Part shown: positions 33,822 through 42,099 of the stretch, piece after piece
Numbering within the stretch: the stretch's first letter is position 1
Layout: every line of letters begins with the position of its first letter
NCBI GenBank assembly: GCA_937877565.1
Contig: CALFJB010000095.1
Coordinates: 1 to 43,912, forward strand
Direction: 5' to 3'
Length of the DNA stretch: 43,912 nt
DNA from: an uncultured Selenomonadales bacterium
GTDB lineage: Bacteria > Bacillota > Negativicutes > Selenomonadales > Selenomonadaceae
Made by a program: the position numbers and the translations under genes
Notes under the pieces: model-generated
Told to the model about the DNA's origin: nothing
The model's database searches: none
What the model saw: only the letters and a program-made list of their open reading frames with translations

Positions 33822-33948
33822 TTTCCTTGCGCCCTCAGCGGTCCATTTGACGAACTGTTTCTGATCCAACTCTCAGCAACGTGGATTCTCTGTACAGGCA
33901 TTTTTCGCCGTTATCTCCGCGTCAACGGTTTAATTTTTTATATTGCGT

Positions 33949-33977
33949 AATATAACAAAGGTAAAATAGTTTGTCAA
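33949..33977 (-). promoter_or_regulatory. trp operon promoter
   Basis: TTGACA (33977-33972) and TATATT (33954-33949) are exactly 17 bp apart on the minus strand, just upstream of the T-box leader. Confidence 0.85.
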
Positions 33978-34008
33978 GTTTTAAAAAGTTTTAACGTCAT
34001 TTTTCAGC

Positions 34009-34479
34009 CTACCATTTATAATCAAAGAAATCATCGCGTTCCAGTGCCGGAATAAAAATTGAAATAATTATAATGTTTAAATTGCGATTACTGTACTCAA
34101 GCCAATAGCCGTCAGGCGATATGTAAACTTCATCCCAATCTTCATCCTGCTTTAAATTTTTATCAATTTTTTTAGCCTCTTGAATAGAAATTCCGGTATG
34201 TATGCCATTTGGTAAAGTTCCTTCAAAATCTTCACAAAGGCAAATTTTAAAAAGTCTGTTTTTAGCAAAAACAAGTTCAATAGCTGAATATTCTTTAGGG
34301 CTGCCTTCCTTACAAATTACAATGGTTGTCCACGCTTGACCGGTATAATTATTCGATACTTCAATTTCATAAGAAATGTCATTTTCTTTAAGCAAATTTA
34401 TAATTTCGTCATAAGATGAATTCAACTTAAAAATTCCCGTGCCTTCATATGGTATAATTGGCGTTGTTAAATCGATCAT
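34009..34479 (-). CDS. probable immunity protein of a toxin pair
   Basis: This acidic, soluble 156-residue protein starts one base after the stop of the toxin-like gene and uses the AGGAGG in that gene's last codons. The segment FEGTLPNGIHTGISIQEAKKID and the following SPDGYWLEYS resemble small immunity proteins found beside polymorphic toxins in Firmicutes. That and the position are the basis of the call; no family is proven. Confidence 0.6.
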   Translation of the reverse strand: MIDLTTPIIPYEGTGIFKLNSSYDEIINLLKENDISYEIEVSNNYTGQAWTTIVICKEGSPKEYSAIELVFAKNRLFKICLCEDFEGTLPNGIHTGISIQEAKKIDKNLKQDEDWDEVYISPDGYWLEYSNRNLNIIIISIFIPALERDDFFDYKW

Positions 34480-34480
34480 T

Positions 34481-34912
34481 TCAATCCCTCCTAAAAATTA
34501 ATTTTGCTTTTTCATCACCGGCAGTTTTGTAGTTTTCTTTTTTAGCATCAATGATTTTAATCTTACCTTCATTTGAAGTACTAATTTTAACATAGGGAAC
34601 GCTACCGTGTCGGCTACTCCCATTTGGGGAAACTTGAACTTGCTTTATATTGCGTTCTTTTGAAGCATTGGTTATTTCCATTATTTGAGCGGTTGAACCT
34701 TTATTTTTGGAGCCGCGCTGATTAAATTCGTAGCCGTTTTTACTAAGCAAGTCAGCGATTTGTTCAACAGATTTTCCCATAAATTCTTCACGATGTGCGG
34801 CGATACTTTCATAAGTTACGTGTCCGTTATCAAAAAGTGGCGGGCTTGATCCGCTATCGACATGATTTGCACCTTTTGTTCCGCTGAAGTGTCCGCTATC
34901 GGGTTTACTCAT
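34481..34912 (-). CDS. orphan polymorphic-toxin C-terminal module
   Basis: The 143-residue product (start MSKPDSGHFSGTKGAN, site AGAGGTG) looks like the detached end of a large surface-borne toxin: the GHFSGTKGAN linker, then a basic C-terminal domain with RGSKNKGSTAQIMEI, SRHGSVPYVKIST and EKAKLIFRRD. There is no signal peptide and no large toxin body upstream. Together with the immunity-like gene it forms a cassette as used in contact-dependent competition, possibly a left-over or a swap-in reserve. Confidence 0.55.
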   Translation of the reverse strand: MSKPDSGHFSGTKGANHVDSGSSPPLFDNGHVTYESIAAHREEFMGKSVEQIADLLSKNGYEFNQRGSKNKGSTAQIMEITNASKERNIKQVQVSPNGSSRHGSVPYVKISTSNEGKIKIIDAKKENYKTAGDEKAKLIFRRD

Positions 34913-35534
34913 GGACTTCACCTCTCAAAGCTAAATCTTTTGCACTTTGGAAGTGAATAATTTCAATTTTGTTACGAACTTTATCGAAACATTCATAGTT
35001 ATCCGAGCCATAAACTAAAATAATTTTCGGTTTCAAAACTTTTAACATTTTTTCAAAACCGATGGTAAAAAGCTCACGATTTTTCAAGCTTTTCAACCCA
35101 CTTGCTACAGTTCCAATAGCCACAATACTATTTTTCGGTATACCGTCAAAACAATATTTAAAAGTCTCTTTATTGCCCCAGCGGACATTTTTTATTACTT
35201 TACCGCCTTGAATTACGCTGTATCAATAATCAAAGGCACGCATTCTGTAGGTATTCCAAATTTTTAAAGGTTCGGGAAAATCTGAATTAGTTGAAAAATC
35301 CGGTGTGATTATCCCTGCAAAATGTTTTAAAATTTTTAAAGCCTTGCGCCAATCAGCCCAAATTCCGTTATTACTGTCAAATTTATAATCGTCAACATAA
35401 AAATGAACAAAGGCATCAACTGAAAAATTTTTATAACGCTTGAAATTGTTGCATAAAATTTTTGCATCTGAATAAGAAATCAATTTATCTGGAATTTTAA
35501 CTTCCGTTGTTGGGCAAATTGGAATATCATTGTT
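34905..35534 (-). pseudogene. DUF4417 family gene with an in-frame TGA
   Basis: One frame reads NNDIPICPTTEVKIPDKLIS, ... FVHFYVDDYKF, GIITPDFSTNSDFPEPLKIWNTYRMRAFDY, then TGA (35225-35223), then YSVIQGGKVIKNVRW, FDGIPKNSIVAIGTVASG, ILVYGSDNYECFD and IIHFQSAKDLALRGEV. This order matches DUF4417 proteins of phages and Firmicutes. The TGA stands where relatives have Trp, so TGG to TGA is a single-base change. The frame has no ATG at its upstream end, where it overlaps the neighbouring gene; a TTG at 35483 is possible. Confidence 0.75.
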
Positions 35535-35980
35535 TCATATATTTTATTGCGTTTGGCGTCGGCGATTCTTCTGTCGGCGTATTTTTTTATTTTGTGTTTA
35601 TGAAGTTTTCTTGCACTTTTTAAATCAAAAATTACTGCGTTATCTTCTTCCGAGAAAAAAACATACGCACGATAGGTATAATTTTCCAAATCCCAGTCCA
35701 TAAAATCACGAATTTTTTTTTTAAGTAATTGATTATTGAGTTGTACACCGTTTCTCCAATTCCAGTTTTTATCGCGAGTTAAAAATAAAACCGAATAATC
35801 GTCTTGTTTACGGCATTTTTGAATTGCAATCTGTTTTGTCTTTGGATTTAAAAATAAACGTACAAATTCTGCTTTTTGAATACGATATACGACATTGCCA
35901 TTAAATTTTATCCCCTTGCCTGTGACAGTCACAAAAGTACTGCCTTTCAGTAAAGTAATTTGTATAAAACCATCTAGCAC
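35480..35980 (-). CDS. unknown basic protein upstream of the DUF4417 gene
   Basis: This basic 166-residue soluble protein starts with GTG behind AAAGGAGGC. It has a beta-rich N-terminal half (FIQITLLKGSTFVTVTGKGIKFNG), a middle with aromatic residues (DKNWNWRNGVQ) and a Lys/Arg-rich end (ARKLHKHKIKKYADRRIADAKRNK). I do not recognise it. Its 3' end overlaps the DUF4417 frame, as in phage-like operons. Confidence 0.6.
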   Translation of the reverse strand: MLDGFIQITLLKGSTFVTVTGKGIKFNGNVVYRIQKAEFVRLFLNPKTKQIAIQKCRKQDDYSVLFLTRDKNWNWRNGVQLNNQLLKKKIRDFMDWDLENYTYRAYVFFSEEDNAVIFDLKSARKLHKHKIKKYADRRIADAKRNKIYETMIFQFAQQRKLKFQIN

Positions 35981-36034
35981 ACGAACGCCTCCTTTCAGTT
36001 GATTGTAGCAGTTTAATTGATTATTTATAAATAA

Positions 36035-36059
36035 AAAGTCTCCTACGAAAGGAGACTTT
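36035..36059. terminator. bidirectional terminator
   Basis: AAAGTCTCCT (36035-36044) pairs with AGGAGACTTT (36050-36059), flanked by A-rich and T-rich sequence. It separates the valS side from the toxin/DUF4417 side. Confidence 0.8.
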
Positions 36060-36085
36060 AATTTTTATTTGACAAACGAATTACA

Positions 36086-36150
36086 AAATATAAATTTTTA
36101 AGTTGTTCAATTCTGGATTCGACGGATGAAATTTTTTTCGCACGACAGAA
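36086..36150 (-). repeat. duplicated 3' end of valS
   Basis: The minus strand reads ISSVESRIEQLKNL, identical to the last residues of ValRS (valS copy at 36607-36660). The two copies are direct repeats of about 45 bp and flank the 145-residue gene. Confidence 0.85.
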
Positions 36151-36152
36151 AA

Positions 36153-36590
36153 TTATTTTCTTTTCGATTCTTCAAGCGTTCTTCTAACTTCGGCTTTTTG
36201 TTCGTCATTTTCGGCGTATTTTTCGAGAGTTTCGCCCAGACTGTTCAAAGCCAAGTTGTCAGCTTTTTTAAATTCTTCAATCGCAGTTTTAATTTCTTCT
36301 CTGAAAGACTTCGGCAACGAAGAATTATTTTCCAAAGATTCAAGGTACGCTATTTGAGCGTCCTCAAATTTGTCAATTACGGCTTGTTGTTCTTCGCCGG
36401 TTTTAGGCTCATATTCAGCTTTTACATTTTGATAAGCTTGATAAAGATTTTTTTCTTCAGCCGTCAAAACGTCTTCGTAGTCATTCTGCGATTTTTCAAT
36501 GAGTTCCAACAATTTTTCGCCGGCTTTATAGGATTCAATCCCGCCAACTACAATATCTTTCATTACTTTAAGCGTGTCAAAAAATCCCAT
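36153..36590 (-). CDS. small helical unknown protein between duplicated valS ends
   Basis: The start MGFFDTLKVMKDIVVGG is the likely ATG (145 residues); the longer frame runs into valS. The rest is charged and helical, probably coiled coil (AEEKNLYQAYQNVKAEYEPKT ... EEIKTAIEEFKKAD). No family is recognised. The ribosome site is weak (AAGAG). It lies 14 bases after valS and may be co-transcribed. Confidence 0.65.
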   Translation of the reverse strand: MGFFDTLKVMKDIVVGGIESYKAGEKLLELIEKSQNDYEDVLTAEEKNLYQAYQNVKAEYEPKTGEEQQAVIDKFEDAQIAYLESLENNSSLPKSFREEIKTAIEEFKKADNLALNSLGETLEKYAENDEQKAEVRRTLEESKRK

Positions 36591-36603
36591 AATTTTTTCT
36601 CTT

Positions 36604-39234
36604 TTACAAATTTTTAAGTTGTTCAATTCGTGATTCGACGGAAGAAATTTTTTCCTGCGCGGCGGCAAGTTTTTCTTTTTCGGCTTGTACAACTTCAGCA
36701 GGAGCTTTACTTATGAATTTTTCATTTTTAAGTTTGCCTTCGGTTGAGGCAATACCTTTTTTGAGCTTTTCAAGTTCTTTGGTAAGGCGTGCAATTTCTT
36801 TTTCAGTGTCGATTAAATCTTTGAGCGGCAAGAAAATTTCTACGCCACCTGCAACGCCGGTTAAAGCGTGTTGCGGTTTTTCACTTGAAAAAGTTACAGG
36901 TTCGGCGGCGGCAAGTTCTGAAATGTAATTTACGTTGGATTTAACCACGTTCAAAATTTCGGCGTTGGAAATTTTTAAAACAACTTCAGATTTTTTGCGC
37001 GGCTCCACGCCAACTTCATTTTTCAAATTGCGAATAACTTTTATAATTTCAATAAAAATTTGCATTTGAGTTTCTGCCGCGTCGTCAATTTCGCCCGCCT
37101 CTACCCAATTTGCAAGCATTATGGAGCCTTCAGCGTTTGGCAATTTTTGCCGAATAATTTCAGTTAAAAACGGCATAAACGGATGAAGGAGGCGCAAAGA
37201 TTTTTCAAGTACGGTATTTAAAACATAAAGCGCGGTAGATTTAGCGCGGGCGTCTTCGCCATACAAACGCGCCTTTGTCAATTCAATGTACCAATCGCAA
37301 AATTCCGACCAAATAAAATCATACATAAGCCGCGCCGCTTCGCCTAATTCAAATTTATCAAGATTTTCTGTAACACTTTTTGCCGTGCGATTCAAGCGGG
37401 AAATTATCCACTTGTCAGCCAAAGTTAAATCACTTTCAGCAGGTTTAAAATTGGCGTCGAAGTTTTCAAGATTCATTAACAAAAATCTTGAGGCGTTCCA
37501 AATTTTATTTGCAAAATTTCGCGCAGATTCAACGCGCTGCCAAGAAAATCTTAAATCATTGCCGGGCGTGTTGCCTGTAACCAACATAAAGCGCAAAGAG
37601 TCCGCGCCGTATTTGTCGATAACTTCAACAGGATCAATCCCGTTGCCGAGCGATTTACTCATTTTTCGATTCTGCTCATCACGTACAAGCCCATGAATAA
37701 AAATATTTTTGAATGGCACTTTGCCTTGAAATTTCAAGCCCATCATAATCATTCGAGCAACCCAAAAGAAAATAATATCGTAGCCCGTAACCAATGTACT
37801 TGTAGGATAAAATTTTTTAAGTTCCGGCGTTTCTTCAGGATAACCCATTGTAGAGAAGGGCCATAACGCGCTTGAAAACCACGTATCTAAAACGTCTTCA
37901 TCTTGGTGAATATTTTTGCTATGGCAATGTTCGCACTCTTTAACGTCGTTTTCTGAAACAGTCATTTTGCCGCAGTCGTCGCAGTACCACGCGGGGATTC
38001 TGTGTCCCCACCAAAGTTGGCGGCTAATGCACCAATCACGAATATTTTCAAGCCAATTTATATAAATTTTTGAAAAGCGGTCGGGAACAAATTTAGTATC
38101 GCCGTTTTTCACGGCGTCAATCGCAGGCGCGGCTAAACTTTCCATTTTAACGAACCATTGACGGCTTACAAGCGGCTCAACCGTCGTATTACAGCGGGAA
38201 CAATGCCCTACCGCGTGTTCGTGATTTTCAGTCGAAACTAAGACGCCTGCCGCCTTTAAATCTTCGACAATCATTTTTCTACATTCGTACCTGTCAAGAC
38301 CGGAATATTTGCCCAATCCTTCAGCCATTGTGCCGTCATTGTTGATAACTTTAACCTGCGCGAGGTTATGGCGAAGTCCCATTTCAAAATCGTTGGGATC
38401 GTGCGCGGGCGTAACTTTTACCGCGCCTGTACCAAATTCTTTGTCAACATATTCATCAGCAAAAAGCGGAATTTCACGATTGACGATAGGCAAAATTAAA
38501 GTGCGCCCAACTAAATTTTTATAGCGTTCGTCGTCAGGGTGAACTGCAACGCCCGTATCGCCAAGCATTGTTTCAGGGCGCGTGGTTGCAACTTCAACGT
38601 ATTCATCACTATCTTTGAATTTGTAGCGCAAATGCCACAAATGCCCTTGTTCGGTTACGTGTTCAACTTCAATATCTGAAAGCGCGGTGTTACATTTTGG
38701 ACACCAATTTGTAATTCGGTTGCCGCGATAAATCAAGCCTTCCTTGTACAAAGTTGCAAAAACTTTTCTGACGGCGGCGGAGCAGCCTTCGTCCATTGTA
38801 AAGCGTTCCCTGTCCCAATCGCAGCTTGCGCCTAAAATTCTAAGTTGTTGAGTAATTCGGTTGCCGTATTTTTCTTTCCATTGCCAAACACGTTCCAAAA
38901 ATTTTTCCCTGCCAAGTTCGTAACGGTTAGTACCTTCTTCGCGCAGGCTTGCCTCAACGCGGGCTTGCGTCGCTATTCCGGCGTGGTCGCAACCGGGCAT
39001 CCATAAAGTATTATCGCCTTTCATTCTGTGATAGCGAATTAAAATATCTTGCAAAGTTTCGTCCAGCGCGTGTCCCATGTGAAGTTGTCCCGTAACATTT
39101 GGCGGCGGAATAACTATGCTGTAAGGTTCACCGGCTTTATCTGCCTCTGTATGAAAATTTTTATCTTTTTCCCATTTCGCGTAAATTTCCCGCTCAAAAT
39201 TTTGCGGCTCATACACTTTTGAAATATTTTCCAA
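36604..39234 (-). CDS. valS: valyl-tRNA synthetase
   Basis: This class Ia synthetase (876 residues) charges tRNA-Val. HIGH region: PPPNVTGQLHMGHAL; KMSKS region: NRKMSKSLGNGIDP. The editing domain includes TTRPETMLGDTGVAVHPDD; zinc-type cysteines occur in WCPKCNTALSD and CDDCGK..CEHCHS. The C-terminal coiled-coil arm (LIDTEKEIARLTKELEKLKK) is complete. I use the TTG start behind GAGGTG; the frame is open 11 codons upstream. Confidence 0.97.
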   Translation of the reverse strand: MENISKVYEPQNFEREIYAKWEKDKNFHTEADKAGEPYSIVIPPPNVTGQLHMGHALDETLQDILIRYHRMKGDNTLWMPGCDHAGIATQARVEASLREEGTNRYELGREKFLERVWQWKEKYGNRITQQLRILGASCDWDRERFTMDEGCSAAVRKVFATLYKEGLIYRGNRITNWCPKCNTALSDIEVEHVTEQGHLWHLRYKFKDSDEYVEVATTRPETMLGDTGVAVHPDDERYKNLVGRTLILPIVNREIPLFADEYVDKEFGTGAVKVTPAHDPNDFEMGLRHNLAQVKVINNDGTMAEGLGKYSGLDRYECRKMIVEDLKAAGVLVSTENHEHAVGHCSRCNTTVEPLVSRQWFVKMESLAAPAIDAVKNGDTKFVPDRFSKIYINWLENIRDWCISRQLWWGHRIPAWYCDDCGKMTVSENDVKECEHCHSKNIHQDEDVLDTWFSSALWPFSTMGYPEETPELKKFYPTSTLVTGYDIIFFWVARMIMMGLKFQGKVPFKNIFIHGLVRDEQNRKMSKSLGNGIDPVEVIDKYGADSLRFMLVTGNTPGNDLRFSWQRVESARNFANKIWNASRFLLMNLENFDANFKPAESDLTLADKWIISRLNRTAKSVTENLDKFELGEAARLMYDFIWSEFCDWYIELTKARLYGEDARAKSTALYVLNTVLEKSLRLLHPFMPFLTEIIRQKLPNAEGSIMLANWVEAGEIDDAAETQMQIFIEIIKVIRNLKNEVGVEPRKKSEVVLKISNAEILNVVKSNVNYISELAAAEPVTFSSEKPQHALTGVAGGVEIFLPLKDLIDTEKEIARLTKELEKLKKGIASTEGKLKNEKFISKAPAEVVQAEKEKLAAAQEKISSVESRIEQLKNL

Positions 39235-39249
39235 TTTGTTCACCTCAAT

Positions 39250-39292
39250 AAAAAAAATCTGCCACATATTTTAAACTGTGACAGAAATTTTT
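39250..39292 (-). terminator. terminator family, copy 1
   Basis: AAATCTGCCACA and TGTGACAGAAATTTTTT pair imperfectly around a short AT loop, with A and T runs. It ends the lipoprotein gene. Related hairpins are at 41035-41075 and 41620-41662. Confidence 0.75.
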
Positions 39293-41023
39293 TCAACGTG
39301 AAACTTTTATAAGTACGTCTTCAGCAGATTTTATATTATCGACACGCAAATTTTGAGCATAACCGAAGCCGTGCGATTCTTCATTGAAATCAACAAATTT
39401 ATAATTAATGTACATAACCAAAACTTTTTCGCCGGTACTCCTGTCAACTACGGGAGTTACAAAAATTTGGTTGCCTTCAAATTTAAATGACATAAACGGC
39501 ACATTTTTGGCAATGGCGTATGTCATATGAATCTTTTCCGCCTGAATGTTAAATAATCTAGTTTCGCCGCTGTTCAGTGAACGCCATTCGCCGTTAATTG
39601 TATCGCAGATTTTTTTTGCCTCTTCAGATTGTTTGGCAAATATCAGCATATCCTCTTCGCTTTTCGGTACAAAACTAATCTTAAGTCTGTCACGGAACAA
39701 ATAATTTGGTGTAACTTGTTCGTAATATTTTTCAAGAAATTTATCATCGTCATAATTATTCATATCAAGCGGCGGCTCGTAGGGACGTATTAAAACATCT
39801 TTTGCACTGCCAATATTTTCAATTCTCAAATTTTGAGTATATCCAAAGCCGTTTTCACTGCCGTTAAAATGCAACGTTTCATAGTCTTCATACATCAACA
39901 AAACATTTTCGCGCTTGCCGTCTTTAATATGAACCGCAGGAGTTATAAAAAATCTGCCGGTAATACCTGCAAAATTAAAAGCCGCCAAAGGTTGATTTTT
40001 ACCCAGCGCGTAAATTGAATTGATTCTCAATTTTTCGGCGCGGTTTTCATTCATTGGATTGACATAAATTAAAATTTTTTTGCCGGTTGTTAATGAAGTC
40101 CATTCTTCGTTAATTAGCGCGTAAATTTTTTTATAATTGTCGCTTGAATGTGAGGTTTCATAAATTTCAAAATCGTTTTCGTTTTGCGGAATAAAAGCAG
40201 ATTCAAATTCAAATGGAAAAAGATACTTCGGAATTATCGATTTATAATATTCGTTAATTCTTTGTTCAGATTCGTACCTGTTCATATCAATCCACAACGC
40301 CGAATAAATATTTTCTAAAACCTGTACAGATTCTTCAATTTGTTCAAGGTTTTCAGGTTTTTCAAAAACTTGATATTGAGCATATTCCAACAAAGACCAA
40401 ATTGTAGGCTTTTCCAGTGAAAGACGCGTTTTATTTTCTTCAACCATTGCTTCAAAGCCGTGATACATTATTTGTGCAATTTTCTTTTCTGCGTCGTAAG
40501 TTTCAGGCTTGAGATTTTCAGCCGAATATTTTTTTATCAGAAAATCATAGCCGTTGCCTTTGGCGTTTAAAAATTCTCTGTTACTTTCAATGGTATTGAC
40601 GGCGCGGCTATAATCCGACGTTGCATTTTCAAGCGTCTGCTTGTACTCATTCAAAAAATCTTCAACCATATTATCTTTAACGACGCCACCGACAAATCCG
40701 GCAAGTCCCGGCAAACTGTTCAAAATAAACTCTGCACCGCCGTTAATTGCTTGAGGATTCTGTATTGTAAGCTCAATCATTCGCAAATTTAAAGCGTAAT
40801 TTATCAAAATTTCGCGTTCGTCTGGATTAGCATTTATATAGCTGATAACTTCATTTTCAAGTTGCGAAATTGGAATTTCGTTTTTAACTGGAATAACTTT
40901 TTCTAAAATTGGATTTTCATTTTTAACCGAATTAACTTTTTCTAAAGTTTGAGTTTCAATTTCTTTAACGGAACAACCTGAAAATATAGTACAAAGTACC
41001 AATAAAATAATCGCACGTTTCAT
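39293..41023 (-). CDS. large lipoprotein with a duplicated domain
   Basis: The 576-residue product begins with a lipoprotein signal (lipobox IFSGC, Cys17). After a helical N-terminal part (to about 270) come two similar halves: one near 275-420 (YLFPFEFESAFIPQNENDF ... GFGYTQNLRIENIGSAKDVLI) and one near 430-575 (YLFRDRLKISFVPKSEEDM ... GFGYAQNLRVDNIKSAEDVLI). This is a clear internal duplication of about 150 residues. Function unknown; it is a membrane-anchored surface or periplasmic protein. Confidence 0.85.
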   Translation of the reverse strand: MKRAIILLVLCTIFSGCSVKEIETQTLEKVNSVKNENPILEKVIPVKNEIPISQLENEVISYINANPDEREILINYALNLRMIELTIQNPQAINGGAEFILNSLPGLAGFVGGVVKDNMVEDFLNEYKQTLENATSDYSRAVNTIESNREFLNAKGNGYDFLIKKYSAENLKPETYDAEKKIAQIMYHGFEAMVEENKTRLSLEKPTIWSLLEYAQYQVFEKPENLEQIEESVQVLENIYSALWIDMNRYESEQRINEYYKSIIPKYLFPFEFESAFIPQNENDFEIYETSHSSDNYKKIYALINEEWTSLTTGKKILIYVNPMNENRAEKLRINSIYALGKNQPLAAFNFAGITGRFFITPAVHIKDGKRENVLLMYEDYETLHFNGSENGFGYTQNLRIENIGSAKDVLIRPYEPPLDMNNYDDDKFLEKYYEQVTPNYLFRDRLKISFVPKSEEDMLIFAKQSEEAKKICDTINGEWRSLNSGETRLFNIQAEKIHMTYAIAKNVPFMSFKFEGNQIFVTPVVDRSTGEKVLVMYINYKFVDFNEESHGFGYAQNLRVDNIKSAEDVLIKVSR

Positions 41024-41034
41024 TTTGCAACCTC

Positions 41035-41075
41035 AAAAAAATTGCCACGCTTTTAACGTGACAGAAATTTTTTCA
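41035..41075 (-). terminator. terminator family, copy 2
   Basis: AAAAAAATTGCCACGC and ACGTGACAGAAATTTTTTC form a hairpin with A and T runs after the brnA gene. Confidence 0.7.
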
Positions 41076-41087
41076 ATATTTTAAATA

Positions 41088-41276
41088 TCAACTTGCAACT
41101 TTCAAATTTTTTTTGCGAAGGCGCGTAGGTTTAAATTTTTTCTCCCATTCTTCACGAGTAATTTTTGGAATGTCGCTAAAGTCAATATCTTCATCACGCA
41201 TATTTTTTAATGCTTCAATTTCTGCAAGCTCTTCTTCTGTTAATGGCGGTATAGGTTTAGAATTGAAATTGCTCAT
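41088..41276 (-). CDS. brnA: BrnA-type antitoxin
   Basis: This 62-residue protein starts MSNFNSKPIPPLTEEELAEIEAL behind GAGGAG and contains DEDIDFSDIPKITREEW, common to BrnA antitoxins. The Lys/Arg-rich end (RLRKKNLK) may contact DNA. It overlaps the end of brnT by 20 bases, in the usual toxin-first order of this system. Confidence 0.8.
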   Translation of the reverse strand: MSNFNSKPIPPLTEEELAEIEALKNMRDEDIDFSDIPKITREEWEKKFKPTRLRKKNLKVAS

Positions 41277-41559
41277 AATATTGTTCCTCCTCATCTTTAG
41301 TTGCGCGACGCGCTGAAATAATTCTGTTCCTGTCGCCGCGTTCGGTGTAGATAACGGCTAAAATTCCGTCAATTTTTCCTACAATTTTGATTCTGACTTC
41401 AAAATTACTGTGAAATTCATCGTAGTCATCGTAAGAATTTTTATCAAGAAAAACACGTGCCGCAACTTTAAAACTCAATTTATGTTTTTTCTTATTGATT
41501 TTTTCCTTTTCAGAATCCCAAATAAATTTTAAATCTCCAAGATCAAATGTTACGTCCAC
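41257..41559 (-). CDS. brnT: BrnT-type ribonuclease toxin
   Basis: The 100-residue product has the full BrnT pattern: FIWDSEKEKINKKKHKLSF, AARVFLDKNSYDDYDE, VRIKIVGKIDGILAVIYTERGD and RIISARRATKDEEEQYYE. BrnT is a RelE-like mRNA-cutting toxin. The start is GTG behind GGAG. Known pairs repress their own promoter through BrnA. Confidence 0.9.
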   Translation of the reverse strand: MDVTFDLGDLKFIWDSEKEKINKKKHKLSFKVAARVFLDKNSYDDYDEFHSNFEVRIKIVGKIDGILAVIYTERGDRNRIISARRATKDEEEQYYEQFQF

Positions 41560-41619
41560 AATTTTAACTCCTAAAATTTTTGGTTAATTTTTCGCTGTGC
41601 TGATAATTTTTCCTGCAAC

Positions 41620-41662
41620 AAAAAATCTGCCACAATTTTAAACCGTAGCAGAAATTTTTTCA
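41620..41662 (-). terminator. terminator family, copy 3
   Basis: AAAATCTGCCACAATTT and AAACCGTAGCAGAAATTTTTTC pair imperfectly. It lies after the VOC gene. The sequence clearly relates to copies 1 and 2. Confidence 0.7.
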
Positions 41663-41676
41663 AATTTTAAATTTCG

Positions 41677-42078
41677 TTATTCTTCGTCAAAGCCTTCAGT
41701 AGTAAGTTCAATTTCGTTGCCTTCAGGGTCTAACACGCGGCTTTCATATTTACCGTAGCCGGTATAACGAACGCCATTAACAACTTGATAGCCATCGTCC
41801 ATCAGGCGGCTTGTAACCATTCTAACCATCAGCGCGTTTGGTAAAGAAATTGCAAAATGGCTGATACCTCTAACGCGCCCGCCTTGAGTGCGTTCCTGAA
41901 CATCTGGCGCAGTTACTAAGGCAATGCGCGAGCCTTCGTCAAATTTGAGAAATGTATATTTCGTTCCCTTTTGAAAATTTTCGTAAGTGTCGTCAAGTTC
42001 AGCGTCAAAATATTTCATGTAAAAATCTTTCATCCTTTCAACGTCATGAACATAAATTGAAATTCGGGTAATATTCAT
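41677..42078 (-). CDS. VOC-superfamily (glyoxalase-like) protein
   Basis: This 133-residue protein has two beta-alpha-beta-beta-beta modules: NITRISIYVHDVERMKDFYMKYFDAE and GISHFAISLPNALMVRMVTSRL, ending ESRVLDPEGNEIEL with the usual C-terminal Glu ligand. Members bind a metal and act on glyoxal-type adducts, aromatics or antibiotics; the substrate here is unknown. The ATG behind GAGGAAG is chosen over one six codons upstream. It follows the glucosidase gene by 21 bases, probably in one transcript. Confidence 0.88.
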   Translation of the reverse strand: MNITRISIYVHDVERMKDFYMKYFDAELDDTYENFQKGTKYTFLKFDEGSRIALVTAPDVQERTQGGRVRGISHFAISLPNALMVRMVTSRLMDDGYQVVNGVRYTGYGKYESRVLDPEGNEIELTTEGFDEE

Positions 42079-42099
42079 TTTAAATAACTTCCTCAAAAA

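Larger units (their letters stand above)
33578..33942 (-). promoter_or_regulatory. tryptophan-specific T-box leader
   Basis: The T-box sequence AGGGTGGCACCGCG is at 33644-33631 (minus strand). Stem I lies at about 33925-33830; its lower arm pairs TTGaCGCGG with CCGC..GCGCAA, and the specifier codon UGG (33845-33843) is just above the CTGAGG bend. A strong terminator hairpin follows: TCCCTGACAGGA/TCCTGTCAGGGA (33614-33584), then TTTTTC. By known T-box logic, uncharged tRNA-Trp would stabilise the antiterminator and allow transcription of the whole run, including the R-M genes. An inverted heptamer pair is inserted between Stem I and the antiterminator. Confidence 0.9.

Noticed and set aside
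34905..35534. TGA as tryptophan or selenocysteine codon
   Set aside because: TGA is a normal stop in trpC, trpD, trpG and others here, and the TGA-adjacent sequence shows no evident selenocysteine hairpin; a point mutation is simpler.
36126..36617. Long plus-strand frame of 163 codons rich in Phe
   Set aside because: It lies antisense to the 145-residue gene and the valS end, and its composition is that of a shadow of Lys/Glu-rich helices.
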